Positions 23,324 through 35,319 of a DNA stretch of 64,000 nucleotides are shown here, in pieces. Positions within the stretch are counted from its first letter, which is position 1. Every line of letters starts with the position of its first letter. The stretch is from Echinarachnius parma (lineage: Eukaryota; Echinodermata; Echinoidea; Clypeasteroida; Echinarachniidae). The stretch spans positions 1-64,000 of the forward strand of contig JBAMJV010008997.1 of assembly GCA_037951105.1 (NCBI GenBank), given 5' to 3'. The translations under genes and the position numbers were made by a program. A model generated the notes under the pieces. The model saw only the letters and a program-made list of their open reading frames with translations, made no database searches and had not been told where the DNA came from.

Positions 23324-23955
23324 AGGGACAGGTCCACTTTTACAAAAACGTCTGAACAGCTTTCAGTTGACGGATGGGGATCAATGTAACACGCAAAAAA
23401 AAATCAGAGCGAACAGCCCTCTAATTTAGATTCTACGAATGAAAAACGAATGCGTCCCTCCATTTAAACTATATATCGGTCAATAAAGGAGTTCAACTGA
23501 TTTAGCATAATATTACAACAATATAGTACTAATTCTCGTAAAGGTATTGTGAAGCCGACATTTGTTAACGTATGTCACGGAAAAAGATCTCAAAAAGAAA
23601 GAATATATAATTACATGTAGTCAGTTTAAGCGATGTTTGGGTATTTTGCTTGGTAAACGCTCACACATTAGTACTTATGCGCGAGTCACGTAGCTAGCGC
23701 GGGTCACGTAGGGGTCATGCATACCGATCTGGCACTCCGTGAAATCTATGTACGAACTTAATCACCGGCCGAAAATACGTATGTACCTAATTAACCGACG
23801 TCCCTCAGTTTATTCAGTTTTAGGTCTATAAATCCACGAAAAAGAGATTTCAAGCCCTAATTTTTTCAGGCATGCTATTAAATAACATTTCCTTTCATAT
23901 AAGACAATAACCTCGCAACTTTTGAATTTTGACTTGCAAAAGTGGATCTCTCCCT
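23324..23955. mobile_element. 632 bp TTAA-flanked MITE inside the LINE
   Basis: The ends are inverted repeats (AGGGACAGGTCCACTTTT against AGGGAGAGATCCACTTTT) flanked by TTAA at 23,320-23,323 and 23,956-23,959. Removing the element and one TTAA restores the LINE reading frame exactly across the junction (SASL to NRDL). This is strong proof of a clean TTAA-targeted insertion, as for piggyBac-like non-autonomous elements. Its left third is locally CG-rich (23,680-23,800). Confidence 0.85.
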
Positions 23956-24670
23956 TTAACAGAGACCTGGATAGAATACGGACTTGGGCTCACCAGTGGA
24001 AAGTAACATTCGAGTCGAGCAAGTGTAAAGCCCTAATAATCTCTCGGAATGCCACAGTAACAGAAGTGTATGAGCTTGCCATTTTGGGAGTCACTGTGGA
24101 AATATAACTTTACAGCCAGGGCTGGACAAAAACTAGTCAAGAGAGTTACGGAGGGTAGCTACCAAGCTTGATGTTGCGGGAAAAGCTACCATCTACAAGT
24201 CCCAAATTCGCAGCATAATGGAGTATGCATTGCTACGCTGGATGAATGTACCTACCACACCACTTGAACTGCTGGACTCTATTCAGGGAAAAAATCTTCG
24301 GGTCATTGGCGTGAATGAAGAAGACGCACAATCTGAACTTAATATCCCATCTCTTCAACACCGAAGACGTGTGGCTGCTGCAACAGTACTCTACAAGATG
24401 CAGACCAACCTTCTTCCTTACATGAAGTCCATGCTCCCTCAACCATGCGTGATAAGAAGATCAACTCGAACCAGCAGGGCAATGCCGGGACATGCCCTCA
24501 CAATACCCACCTCTAGACCCTACTCAACAGGCAGAAGCTTTCTCCACATAGCAGTCCCTCCTTGGAACAGCCTACGAAGATGGCACAGTCGGAGAGATAA
24601 ACGACTCTGGTGTTCAATCTTTCAAGCAACGAGTACATCAGCACCTGTTATTGATTGATGGTGTCACATA

Positions 24671-25541
24671 GATGAGACACTATTTAATTTTCCTTAAGCC
24701 ACTGTGTGCCACTGATTGGGCGATGATGATGTCATTTATAGTGCTTTAATGCCCGTATTTGAGTTTAATGTATGTCTCACCTTATTGGCCATTGTTCACA
24801 ATAGCATGTAAAAAAAAAAAACAACAATTAAGAACGTTTTTGCCATTTTCAGACAGTTTCAGTTAGGGCTTGTTCTCACATTCGGTTTAAGATAATTATC
24901 ATCAATTAACAGCTCATTAACTAAACTAAATATACACATTATTAATCAATTGATCGCAACATGTGCTGTGGTAACTGAATGGTTGTGTTATGTTTCATAA
25001 ATATACTTCATTATACGTAATGGAATATAATGTACAAAACATAACAATAATATGTTGGATTTTTTTTTGTGGACTCAGATGGGCAGAACTATTTGCTGAT
25101 TCCAAAAAGTTATACCTTGGCGATAAAGATGAACTCACATTCATGAAGATGAAAATCCGCTGTAATTGGAAGAAAAAAATGTCAGGAGAGGGATCTACTA
25201 ACTTTTGTGACATGTACTAAAACTTACGAGAGTTGTAAGAAAAATGTGTGTTCCTGTGATCTATAGATGTATAGTATGTCTAATAAGTGATTTGTTAAAG
25301 GTCCATAGTAACAAAATGCCATATGCCCGAGTAACGAGCGGAAATACAAAGTAATATTTGCTAACCATGCAGTCATTCCAAGGAGGGTTTCAAATCCAAA
25401 CAGTTAATTCATAAATAACTGTATATAACGTAAGAAACAGTATACGTTTTGAGAAATGTTTTATTATCAAATAGATCCTTTTAAATCACACCTGCACGAT
25501 TACTATTTGTTACAGGATCTCAATATCAACAGAAATGTATA
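24671..25541. other. LINE 3' region and AT-rich DNA
   Basis: The probable 3' untranslated part of the plus-strand LINE, with a short A-run at 24,810-24,822, is followed by AT-rich sequence without recognised features. Confidence 0.4.
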
Positions 25542-26590
25542 CAGTGCGAGTAAAAAAATACCGAAACCGAACTTTGATAGCTTAATCCACAAATATAAAA
25601 GTATATATGTTGATATTGGTATCATATTAAAGCTTGGGAAATTTCCTTTAAAATGATATACCATACACTCTGATCACTTCACGCTTCACCGAACGCGACC
25701 TAATTATTGAAAGGCATGCAAAAACTACCCGTGTCCAAGTTTGCAGTGTTTTTGTTTTGTGAATGATTGCATCTGTTGTTTGATTTTCAAAGATAACTTC
25801 ATCCTGCATGTCCTATTCAGGGGCCCCTGCCTCCAAACAGCGTGGTTGCTGATGTGAGGACAGTGTGTGATCCCCTTCCACCCTGATAAACATGAAAATA
25901 CTGGCAACCACCTGATATTTTGTTGTGATTCACCAAAGGATATTCTTGAAATTTTCATTTGAAAAAAAAAACATAAACAGACGCATTCATTCATGATAAA
26001 CACAACAAAAAACCTAAGTCCCCCCTAATTAAAATAGCGTAAAAACGAAATGCTTTTGAGCATAACTTGGCAGGATTTTTCCTACACTGATCGACTAACC
26101 TCTCTGTGAAAATGAGATTGATCCGCCATGTCGTGCATGAGTGAGCACACATTAAAGGCAAAATTGTCACTTTTCAAATGTCACAAGAGTCAAAAAGTGA
26201 AAATTTTGCATGTGCTCACTCATGGATGACTCTACGGACCAATTTTATTTTTGCACATAAGTTATTCAATAAGTGTATAAACAATCCTGCCAAGTTATTT
26301 TGGTCAAAACTGTTTCCTTAAAAGGTTATGCTATTTTGATTAGGGGGGGAATTTTTTTTTGTTGTGTTTAGAACAAGACGACGGCAAACTTGGACACGGG
26401 TAGTTTTTGCATGACTTTGGATAATAAAGGCCGTGCTCGATGATGCGTAAAGTGATCAAAATGTGTGATGTATCATTTGAAAGGCAATTTCCCAAGCTTT
26501 AACATGATACCAATATCAACATATATATGTTTGTAATTGTGGATTTATAAGCTATCAAAGTCCGGTTTCTTTTTTTTTTTACTCGCACTG
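25542..26590. mobile_element. 1,049 bp palindromic Tc1/mariner-type element
   Basis: Both ends read CAGTGCGAGTAAAAAA inward and are flanked by TA (25,540-25,541 and 26,591-26,592). The inverted similarity continues almost to the centre near 26,190 (GTGAGCACA against TGTGCTCAC), so nearly the whole element can fold into a hairpin. It has no coding capacity. Confidence 0.85.
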
Positions 26591-26616
26591 TAGACGTGCA
26601 TAATTCAGTCGTATAC

Positions 26617-26900
26617 GGGGTGCCCCCCCCCCCCCCCAAACTGGAACGGGGGTACTTGCCACTTTAAAGAAAACGTCAAGACTTAGTTCAATGGATAGAC
26701 CATCTTTTAAAAAGAAATACATTTTGATAACAAAACCAGTGATTTTGATCGAGTACTTTTTGTTTTAGGGCGTCTTTAATGACACCATGTCAGGTTCAAA
26801 TTTGTGTCAATATCTACGAAGTCTCTGCCTTAAAAAATAGCCAATCACCAAACAGTGGTCAGTACGAATATTTGAGGCCATGTGCATTCAGCTGTGAAAC
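26617..26900. mobile_element. Fragment of the GGGTGGCCCCC-type element
   Basis: GGGGTGCCCC at 26,617, a C homopolymer (26,623-26,637) and the interior TTTTGTTTTAGGGCGTC then CCATGTCAGGTTC correspond to the fold-back element starting at 28,584, which has TTTTGTTGTAGGACGTC then CCATGTCAGGTTCCC. Only one arm is recognisable here. Confidence 0.5.
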
Positions 26901-26960
26901 CGAGATCGAAATCGAAGGGGCATCGTCCGGAGTGAGGTAAAAAGGCCGCGGATATGAAGG

Positions 26961-27270
26961 GCTCACAATTACGCCCTGTACGGGAATTATATTGTACGTG
27001 TGACAGTATTTAGATATTTTGAATTAACTTTCAAAGATGTACACGAGGGCAATGATAACACAATAAGCTATTTGACACGTACAATCTTCGTATACATTTG
27101 ATGCTCTTCAGAGACGTTACACAAATAACGGGTAGAAATTAAGGGAAGATCATCAAGGAAGTTTTCCCCACTCACACATCTGTATACCCCCTCTCTTTCC
27201 CCACCCAATCAGAATATCAAAATACTGTCACACGCACAATATAATTCCCGTAAAGGGCGTGTTTGTGAGC
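26961..27270. repeat. ~310 bp fold-back sequence
   Basis: 26,961-27,018 (GCTCACAATTACGCCCTGTA...) pairs with 27,212-27,270 as an inverted repeat with few mismatches, separated by about 190 bp. It may be the inner part of the element that starts at 26,617. Confidence 0.65.
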
Positions 27271-27943
27271 ACAAACATATCCCCGGAAATGTTACCCCTT
27301 CATACTCACTCCCTACTATGCGACCGAGAGTAAGGGAATGATCTGATGGAAGGGGGAGGTGGGGGGGGGGGGGGGGGGGATTGTGATGGGAGAGTTTGTC
27401 CGCCCATGCACGGTAAGGTAGTTTTTTTGCATTTTAAAATTGAAATTGTCCAATCTGGTGCAAACCGGGAAGGAAATTAGACTTGACATGATATAGAATT
27501 TATTTCAACTAGTCTCAATCTATGTCTCGACCCTGCTAAAAAAAAAACAGCGGGCAGTTTACCATTGTTTATACTGTGATTAAATAAAATAAATAAACAC
27601 ACTAACAAACAAACACACACCAACTCTATTTTAAATCACTGGTATGAACCTGGAAATAAGATATGTTCGAATGTTATTTTATTTATTTATTTTGTTGTGG
27701 GCTGGGGAGGGAGGGGGCGCAACGAACTCCACCCCCCCCCCTCCCCACCAGTACACCAGTTATTATTGATACCCAAGAGGAAATATACGACAATAATTGA
27801 CAGGATTATGCACCTATCAGTAACTGTAAGCGAACATTCAAGTGTTTCGTTTCCATTGACCTTGCTACAAACCCGGGATATGATCCCGTTTGAAATTATT
27901 AAGGCACAATAGTTTTTGCGTTATTATCATTTCATATGCTTAC
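27271..27943. other. Intronic DNA with a G homopolymer
   Basis: A run of 19 G lies at 27,361-27,379 and a purine-rich patch near 27,700-27,745. Nothing else is recognised upstream of the exon at 27,944. Confidence 0.4.
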
Positions 27944-28094
27944 CTTCAAACTCGGTCTGAAAGGTAATGATTTCAATGGGCTCCGCCGACGTTTGTTTTG
28001 CGGTTACTTCCACAATTATCTCAGGATCTTTCCTCAAATCTAACACGAAATTCTGGAACACACTTTCCTTCATCAATACCTCTTCTGGAATACC
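27944..28094 (-). CDS. Internal exon of the ROCO-ZU5-DD gene (GIPEEVLMKESVFQNFVLDL...)
   Basis: A 151 nt exon with acceptor AATTTGCAG before 28,094 and donor TGAAG|GTAAGCATA after 27,944; it enters in phase 0 and leaves in phase 1. It encodes about 50 residues with alternating hydrophobics (IPEEVLMKESVFQNFVLDL, then PEIIVEVTAKQTSAEPIEII). I do not recognise the fold. In UNC5 and PIDD a UPA domain lies between ZU5 and the Death domain; this exon and the 51.0 kb exon occupy that place but I cannot assign them to UPA. The splice sites are strong and the phase joins cleanly to 20.3 kb. Confidence 0.75.
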
Positions 28095-28390
28095 CTGCAA
28101 ATTTAACCAAACATTTAACAGATTAGTATGGATTACTAATATTAATAAACATCCCACATAACACATAACCGATATTAATTCCGCGAGACGTATCCGTATA
28201 TTGAGAAAATTGTAACGTAACCTAAATTTATCGGTTTCATTACCTGGCTACATATTTGCGTCAATATGACTTAACGTCCTTCGTCGACCAAGGTAAACTC
28301 TATCATCAAACGGAGGGAGCAGCGGTAGCGATGGGATCACATGTTAGACCGATTGTCGCCAATGTAAGATCAGAATGATCTGGAATAATG

Positions 28391-28541
28391 TATACTAGAC
28401 TTATGCATACCAGGGGCGTCGATCTGTTCGGAAAACACAATGCATTGGGGGGGCGAGCATTGTTTGTGAACAATAGCTCGCCCCCCCAATGTATTGTGTT
28501 TTCCGGACAGATCGACGTCCCTGATGCATACATTCAGTATA
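28391..28541. repeat. ~150 bp near-perfect palindrome
   Basis: The arms meet near 28,468 (CATTGTTTGTGAACAATAG). Both arms carry CGATCTGTYCGGAAAACACA and GGGGGGGCGAGC. It could be a small fold-back element or a hairpin RNA source. It sits 300 bp upstream, on the minus strand, of the 28.0 kb exon. Confidence 0.75.
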
Positions 28542-28997
28542 GTTTTAGGCCTGGGTGGTATGTGGATGATAGTCTGATCATTATACAGGGTGGCCCCCAA
28601 AACTGAACAGGGCCCTACCCCCCCCCCCCCCCACCCCCTCAATAAAAAGTAACAAAATGAGTGCCCTTTGCAATGAAAAATTTTACCAAGAACAGTGATT
28701 TTGGACACGTAGCTTTTGTTGTAGGACGTCCTAAGTGAGTCCATGTCAGGTTCCCATTTTTGTCATTTTTTACCAAGTCAATGCCTGATAAATCGCAGTC
28801 ATGCCCGTCACAGCATCCAACAACTATGCCCATTCTCTCGGCACACAGATGAAGGCACACTAACAATGGCGCGCGTATTTCTCGTTGTTCGATGCTGTGA
28901 CGGGCAGTAAGTGCGATTTATCAGACACTGACTTGGTAAAAATTGACAATGGGAACCTGACATGGTTTCATTCACAGCGCCCTAAACAAAGACTGCA

Positions 28998-29900
28998 TGA
29001 TCAAAATAAATGATTTGATTTTGATTTGAATTTATTTCCATATTTCACAAATAAATTTTGGACAAGTAATTATCCAAACAAGCAATACATTCAAAAACGA
29101 AATACAATTAAATAAATAAATTGAAGGCTAAAATACAATAAAATATTACATAATCAACAATTTGTTGGTAATTAACATAACGTGAAATATGGGGAAACCA
29201 AAAAGAATGCTTGTAAAAATATTTGGTTCCCAGGCGTAAATGTGTCTAATCAATATTAATCAAGAAAAATGTAATGAAAGAAAACGAACACGGTAAGAAT
29301 AAAAAAAGAATAAAAGAAAAGAAAGAAAAAAAACGACAAGAGGCCATGCCAAATAACAACTTTCGTTAGACCACTATACAAACAAAATATAAATATACAT
29401 GTATATATATAATTTATATATATAATATTACGAGGGTATTACAATCGATCCAACCGAAAGAGAATACAGCAATAGAAACTTACTTATAAAAGAGCAAATT
29501 ATATAAATTATTGAATCTTAACTAAACAGTAATTATTTCAAATATTTAAGCAATAAAACACATTTTAATTTACGTTGAAAAACACTGAGAGAGGGGCTTG
29601 TAGTTATTTCGTTTGGAAGATCATTCCAAAATGGGCAAATCGAGTACGCGTTAGTGGTAAATGAAAGGAACCACTCGGCCGAGTGGGGTAATTGTGAAAA
29701 TAATTATTATTTTTTAAATAGTATCATAAAACTTTCAGGGAGTTCATTTTTTGACAATTTATACATGAATATCCAAATATTATAATATAAGTCAGTTAGT
29801 TTAAAGTAGCTGAGCGAAGAAATATCACAAAATATCACAAAATAGACAAATTATACATGTACGGGAAGCTTATACCAACCAGAACACAAATCATCTGCTC
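28998..29900 (-). mobile_element. 3' end of a LINE (minus strand)
   Basis: The minus strand at about 29,540-29,650 encodes PFWNDLPNEITTSPSLSVFQ, the WNxLP motif typical of the C-terminus of jockey/CR1-type LINE ORF2 proteins. Downstream is a 3' untranslated region ending in (ATCAAA)-like repeats at 28,998-29,030. Heavily 5'-truncated and decayed. Confidence 0.6.
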
Positions 29901-30064
29901 TTAAGTCTTGAAATATCAATGAAACGCGATAAGAAGCGTGTTTCCAAGACCCTTCTCAGAACTTCTTATATGGCTTGAAACGGGAATTACCGAGTACGGA
30001 TTAATGACGTCACACGTGCGAGTCCCCCGCCTAGAGCGTAGACCGAGACGTATACAACTGTGTA

Positions 30065-30695
30065 TTAAAACCCTCACAAGAAGTTCCGCAATTCAAGTTT
30101 GAGCATTTATATCTCTCATGTTACTTTATTACCGTTCATGAGTTTGATATGATTGGAAGGCTTGTATTCCCCATTTTAAACTGATATGACATTTGCCATG
30201 AATATGTTATCATGGAATGCGCATGACACCCGAATACTGGGGCAAAGTCAAAAGTAAAATGTTGCAAAATGCATTGATAAAACAACAGGGTACACTCCTT
30301 TTGCTGTGAGAACGGTGTTATGAATGATGTTCAGTCGGTCATGCGTGAATGTCAATGGCGTTTTATTATTTTTTTCTAGGATGAAATATACCTTTATTAT
30401 TTTGAGGTGGTGCAATAACGATTGTGTATGTTGTTAGGAAGATGTAGTGTGTTTTATTGACTGATTGAGAAATTATCATTATGTTTGACCATATTAATGT
30501 CATATTAATGCTTTTTGCAAGATTTCACTTTTGACTTTGTAATGCATGCACATTCCATGATTTAAAAATGTCATATTATTGTGAAGGGGCGAATACAAGC
30601 TTTCCAATGGTAACACATTTATGAACGGTAATAAAGTAATAAGGGAGATATGAATGCTCAAACTTGAATTGCGGAACTTTTTGTGAGGGTTTATA
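30065..30695. mobile_element. ~630 bp fold-back element
   Basis: AAACCCTCACAAGAAGTTCC (near 30,069) is inverted at 30,673-30,693, and the match continues through GCAATTCAAGTTTGAGCATT and ACTTTATTACCGTTCATGA. The inner part (about 30,190-30,590) is unique sequence. It lies within the insertion that splits the 28,584-31,761 element. Confidence 0.7.
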
Positions 30696-31761
30696 ATCCA
30701 GACTTCACTTGACAAGAATTTACGCCCGCTGATGATGAAAGTGGAATACAAATCTCTCGAAAACAGCTAATTGCATTTTATTATTGCGTATACAGAATAT
30801 TCTATTATATGATATTGAATCATGCAAATAGATTTGTCTACCCTTCTATGTCGTGTAATTTCCCGAGATGTTTTCGTAAACATGTTAGCCTGGCAGCTAG
30901 CGCAGAGTGATTGTTGGTGACTATAGTTCAGGTTATGTATATACATGTAGACATGACGGTGAATCTTGAGCATACCTTTGCATTTGTTGATGTCATGCAG
31001 TTCAAATAACCGTGCATATATATGTAATTAATATTCGCAAGTAAATAGTACTAGTAGTAGAAGTCTTTTTAGTGACTTTACTGAAAAATGAATTCATGGT
31101 ATTTTCCGTCTCGTCCTCTTCATTCTATCCCTCCTACATCCCCATCATCATCATCATAATCAAAATTATCATCATCATCATCACTATCACTATACCAATG
31201 ACACTATATTTTGTGGAGCTGTTTACATCAACTTTGATGTCTACATTTAGTAGCAGTTCCTCCTGAAGATCAGGCATTTTGATGAGAATACTTAGCGTTC
31301 GGGTGGTATACACATACACCTACAGTACACAAAGCCCACAGGCTTGGGAGCGCTCTTCACACGTGTGACGTCATTAATCGTACCCCCACACAGCGGGCTG
31401 ACCAAGGGCGAATAACGGGTCGAAATGTCATCACTTTAGATAGCAGATTAATCAATTCTGTGAAAATTTTTGACAAATATATATGAATTATTAGGAAGAA
31501 TGTAACATTTCCTTTGCGATGATGCCAAAATTATTTAGGTTACAAGCATTTTTAAACCTTCGCTCAGGTACTTTAAATACTCTGTTTGAATAAAATAATT
31601 ATGTTGTGTGGGCATAGAAACCTGTTTTATTAACAATTATAATGGCTCGCTTGTGTTCTTGGTATCGTTTTTCATTGGAAAAGACGCTATCCGATGGACA
31701 TAATCATCTTGTTACTATATTTTGGGAAGTGCCCCGTTCCTTTATTGGGGGCCACCCTGTG

Positions 31762-33010
31762 TACGGAACAAGACGTGTAGGCGTTAATCAACCATCTTAA
31801 TTCGAGATATCCACAATCAAGCTCTCTGTTCAGATGGTGTTTAATGGATCTTATCCGACGTTGGACACACTTATAATTATCCTGGAACGAGGATCCACCA
31901 TTTTCCGTCCCAGTCTACTGCAAACTGACCCAGAAAAACTAGTAATGCTTTTCTTCTGAACGCTTGAACACAATACGCGTGATCCGCACACTTAACTTAA
32001 TTGCAATTTGCGCATCGAATGCTATACAAATAATACACGGTCTAGAGTGCATTGTGTAAATGCATTGCACGCGAGGGCTATGTTAGCTGTGATGTACGAT
32101 AATAAGGCCGTAGTATTATTTGTGTTATAAAACGAGCTCAAGTGGTGCAGTTTGTGAAAAGTAATCAATGCCCACGTGATCGGTATTAGCCAATCACGTT
32201 ACTGAATTTACCGGAGCCGTTTTATAATTTGTATTATCCGCTGAAACTCTAACAAATTTCATTACAAATTGTCACTGCATATAAATATGTGTACATTTTC
32301 CCAATTTGTCTTCACGAAACAAATAGTAAAACTGGACTTTTAATTGTCTGTATTTTGGAAAATCTTCGTATTTATAATTACATATATGTAGCGCGATAAC
32401 AACATTACAGTTGTGCATTAACTTTACAGAATTTTCCAAAAGTGATATTTGAGACTTCAGTCATATACAAATAGCATTGTAAGATAACCCATCCACTAAC
32501 GTACAATATATTTATGAAAGCTCCAGGTGATTGTTCGTGGAATTTGACACAAATTAATTGATTTGATCAATATTGGTTGAGAAATGGTTCAACTAGGGAT
32601 TTAGTAACTTTGCTGACATGTGCAAAAAGTTATGCATGGTTGATTCAATGTAAATGTATATTGTTGTTATCTGATATGTCCACAGGGTATTGTATGAAAA
32701 TGTCGAGTCAAATAGACGTTACATGGCCGAGTAATGAGCAAAAATGTAAAGTGATGTTCACAAACTCATTTCACTCACAGTGTGCACGGTTTTCGCGATT
32801 CGTTGGTTTATTTAACATCTAAATACTTCAATCGGTAATGTCTTTTTAACGAAAGGGAAATTTGAAAAAAACGAAACCTGTCCCATGATTGTACTATTAA
32901 CAAAAATACAACAAGGGATGAGACAACCGCTAGAATTCCAACTGTAGTTTGAGGATTTTGACGATGTTACTAAGTCCCTTTAAAGTACAATTCTCGTCAA
33001 ACCCTTTTAG
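31762..33010. other. Intronic AT-rich DNA, nothing recognised
   Basis: No exon-like frame with splice signals, RNA gene or clear element end was identified in this stretch. Confidence 0.4.
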
Positions 33011-33330
33011 TAATAGTGCCGTCACACCTAAGCCACGCTCTATCTGCGTTCTCGTACTTATAAAAAACACAACATTTTGATCAAAGCGCAGGGGAAGCGC
33101 CGACCAATCGAGCAATTAATGACACAATGGTAGCTCGTTCACGCTCCTGCCACCATATTAACACGCTCTCCGTACGTTGGCCACGCTTTCCGAGCTATTC
33201 ACTGTGCACGCTCCGTGTATCTATAACAATAGCTCATAACAATGAGACGAGGCCGTTTGCTCTACGCTCTCGACACGATCTCGCCACGCTCTCGACACGC
33301 TCTCTGCGATCCTATACCATGCACGCATGT
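33011..33330. repeat. Degenerate ACGCTCTC-rich region with GTCACACCTAAG end
   Basis: GCCGTCACACCTAAGCCACG at about 33,011 opens a CG-rich region with many variants of CCACGCTCTCGACACG, densest at 33,260-33,310. A related region in inverted orientation ends CTAGGTGTGACGG at about 50,385. The two look like members of one dispersed element family with simple-repeat interiors. Confidence 0.45.
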
Positions 33331-33560
33331 AGTTGAACACACTCAGTGCGTTTCCTACTAGCACACTACGCATGCTCTTGGCGTAGATCTGTTTTGAGAG
33401 GTGGGGTGGAGGGGGATTCAGCAATGGGGAGGGTTATTATTGTTGAATATCATTGTTATTATTATTATTATTAGTAGTAGTAGTAGTAGTATTATCATAA
33501 TGATTGTTAGTATGCAATTCAGACAAATGTAATTTGGAAACATAACTTTTGGGGAACTGG

Positions 33561-33619
33561 GGGGTGTGTGTGTGTGTGTGGGTGTTTGTGGGTGTGTGTG
33601 TGTGTGTGTGCGCGCGTGT

Positions 33620-33662
<43 letters not shown>

Positions 33663-33663
33663 T
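33561..33663. repeat. (TG)n microsatellite
   Basis: A nearly continuous TG/GTGTGC tract of about 100 bp, with scattered CG and TTTG variants. Open frames through it are artefacts of the repeat. Confidence 0.9.
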
Positions 33664-33729
33664 TTGTTTGTGAGTGTTTGTATTCCTCTCCTGAAGCCTG
33701 TAACGCCATGTTTTGGCTATAAATTTAGT

Positions 33730-34200
33730 TTCTCCTAATTTGATAATAAATAATAATTAACAATTTTTATGCGCTGAAGAGAAAGAAAATACACAAAGAA
33801 AGAGATTATCTGGGTTTCAAAGAGAGAGAAAACAAAATAAATGCCTTAATTATTAAATAAGTACGTCTTTAAACCAATCTTAAACTTATCAATAGTATCA
33901 ATATTATTCCATAGAGTTGAGGCAGTGTGAGCAAAGCTGCGTTCACCATATGATTTAGTGAAAACTGGTGGAATGACAAATAATTTTTTCTTATTTGAAC
34001 GAAGATTTCTTAGTGGTGTGTGCACTATTAACAACTCTTTTAAATAAGATTTAAAAGCATTCATATGCCAACAACAACATTTTGAATAAAATACGAGACT
34101 TAATAGGCAGCCAGTGTAAGTTTCTTAAAATGTGTGACACAGATTCATGTTTCCTTATACCGTAAATAAGTCGAGCAGCAGAGTTCTGCAGAACCTGCAT
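33730..34200 (-). mobile_element. 3' end of a LINE (minus strand)
   Basis: The minus strand at 33,846-34,064 encodes KKLFVIPPVFTKSYGERSFA followed by HTASTLWNNIDTI, the C-terminal WNN motif of a non-LTR ORF2 protein, then a 3' untranslated region. It is 5'-truncated and lacks RT motifs. Confidence 0.65.
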
Positions 34201-35319
34201 CATTTGATTTTCCTGGACATGCTATCATCATCATGGAGTCTATGGAGGATGCATGTTATACAATAATCAGGCCATATGGAATGGGTTAATGTCCACCCGT
34301 CCACCTGTTCTCTTGTGAAAAGGTGATCTTTTGAAATGTTGTCTATTGATGAGTGATTCAGTCTATTTGATGGGGGAGCAGAGTCGACAGTCGATGCTTG
34401 AATCTGAATATTCTGGAAAACCTAAATGCTTTATAGGTCCCCTCCCCCCCTTGGAATGACAAGCAAAACCACCACAAACATCAGACTGTACTGGCATACC
34501 CAGGTTTTTTTTTTATGGCGAGAGGGGGGAGGGGGGGAGAGGATAGTTTGTCGTCTATGTAAACCACTCGTATGCATAAATCGGGGGAGGTGGAGGAGGG
34601 GGGGGGGGGGGGTGTCTGTCAACAGATAGAGACCGAGACAACTGGTTGTGTTGGCGGGTATCGAGGACCGAGGCGGGTAGGGTAGGATATATTAATAATG
34701 CTATTTTTCCAAACAGTGTATGAACATCGTGGTTTTACGACCGGGTTTTTATTTATTTATTTATTAATTATTATAAATTTTTTTTTGGGGGGGGGGGGGG
34801 GCGGGGGGGAACGTTGCGAACGTGTCGCCGAGATTTTGGACAAAACAATTATATATTTGCGGGAAATCTGTGTTCATAGTGCATACATAGGGTGTGCGTA
34901 TGTCCCCATGCATTGGAGCCTCATATAATTTGTATGCCGCCATGCCACGTTTTAGCCAGAAATTGAGTTTCCCCCAAATGTACATTATTTTTCCCCGGAC
35001 ATGCCATTTTAAATTGTGACATCATTTTACCTATATTTGAAAAGTGTCAAACTTCGCAATCTATAGCCTATAGCGCCCACTAGCAGAAGTGCTGGAATAG
35101 ATCTGCAAAAATGTCTTTTGTTCAACTTGGGAATTTTTTATTTTGTTTTGTATATAAAGTGCAAATGTGAACAATAGCCCACCAGAGTTTGAAAGGAGCT
35201 CCGGAGGGCCAATCAATGGTTCACTGCAACTCAAATACCAACGAAAATATTATTTAATTAAACAAAAATTTAAAAAACAATCATATTTTGGGGTCAACAG
35301 GACCCCTAAAAAAAATAAT
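34201..35319. other. Intronic DNA with G homopolymers
   Basis: Runs of G lie at 34,598-34,612 and 34,787-34,801. Otherwise nothing is recognised. Confidence 0.4.

Larger units (their letters stand above)
20575..24670 (+). mobile_element. Plus-strand LINE (jockey/CR1-type RT), interrupted by two later insertions
   Basis: Coding remnants run in order. 20,575-20,850 carries SLDRGNEVCL then FDKVWHGGL, the RT core. 23,132-23,319 carries VPQGSVIGPLLFSVYIDD then LYADDSTLF, the RT active site. 23,960-24,670 carries NRDLDRIRTWAHQWKVTFES, then MEYALLRWMN, LYKMQTN and RSFLHIAVPPWNSL, the C-terminal region. The breaks are a minus-strand LINE (about 20,852-23,131) and a TTAA-flanked MITE (23,324-23,955). 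Frameshifts and stops show it is dead. The 5' endonuclease part is missing, as is usual for 5'-truncated LINE copies. Confidence 0.85.
28584..31761. mobile_element. Fold-back DNA element (TACAGGGTGGCCCCC ends) split by nested insertions
   Basis: The left end TACAGGGTGGCCCCCAA and right end TTGGGGGCCACCCTGTG are bordered by TA (28,582-28,583 and 31,762-31,763). The arms pair over 28,640-28,860 and 28,870-28,990; the right arm then stops and resumes at about 31,652-31,761 (GTTCTTGGTATCGTTTTTCA). The roughly 2.65 kb between is a later insertion containing a LINE 3' end and another fold-back element. The base element is therefore about 520 bp. Confidence 0.7.
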
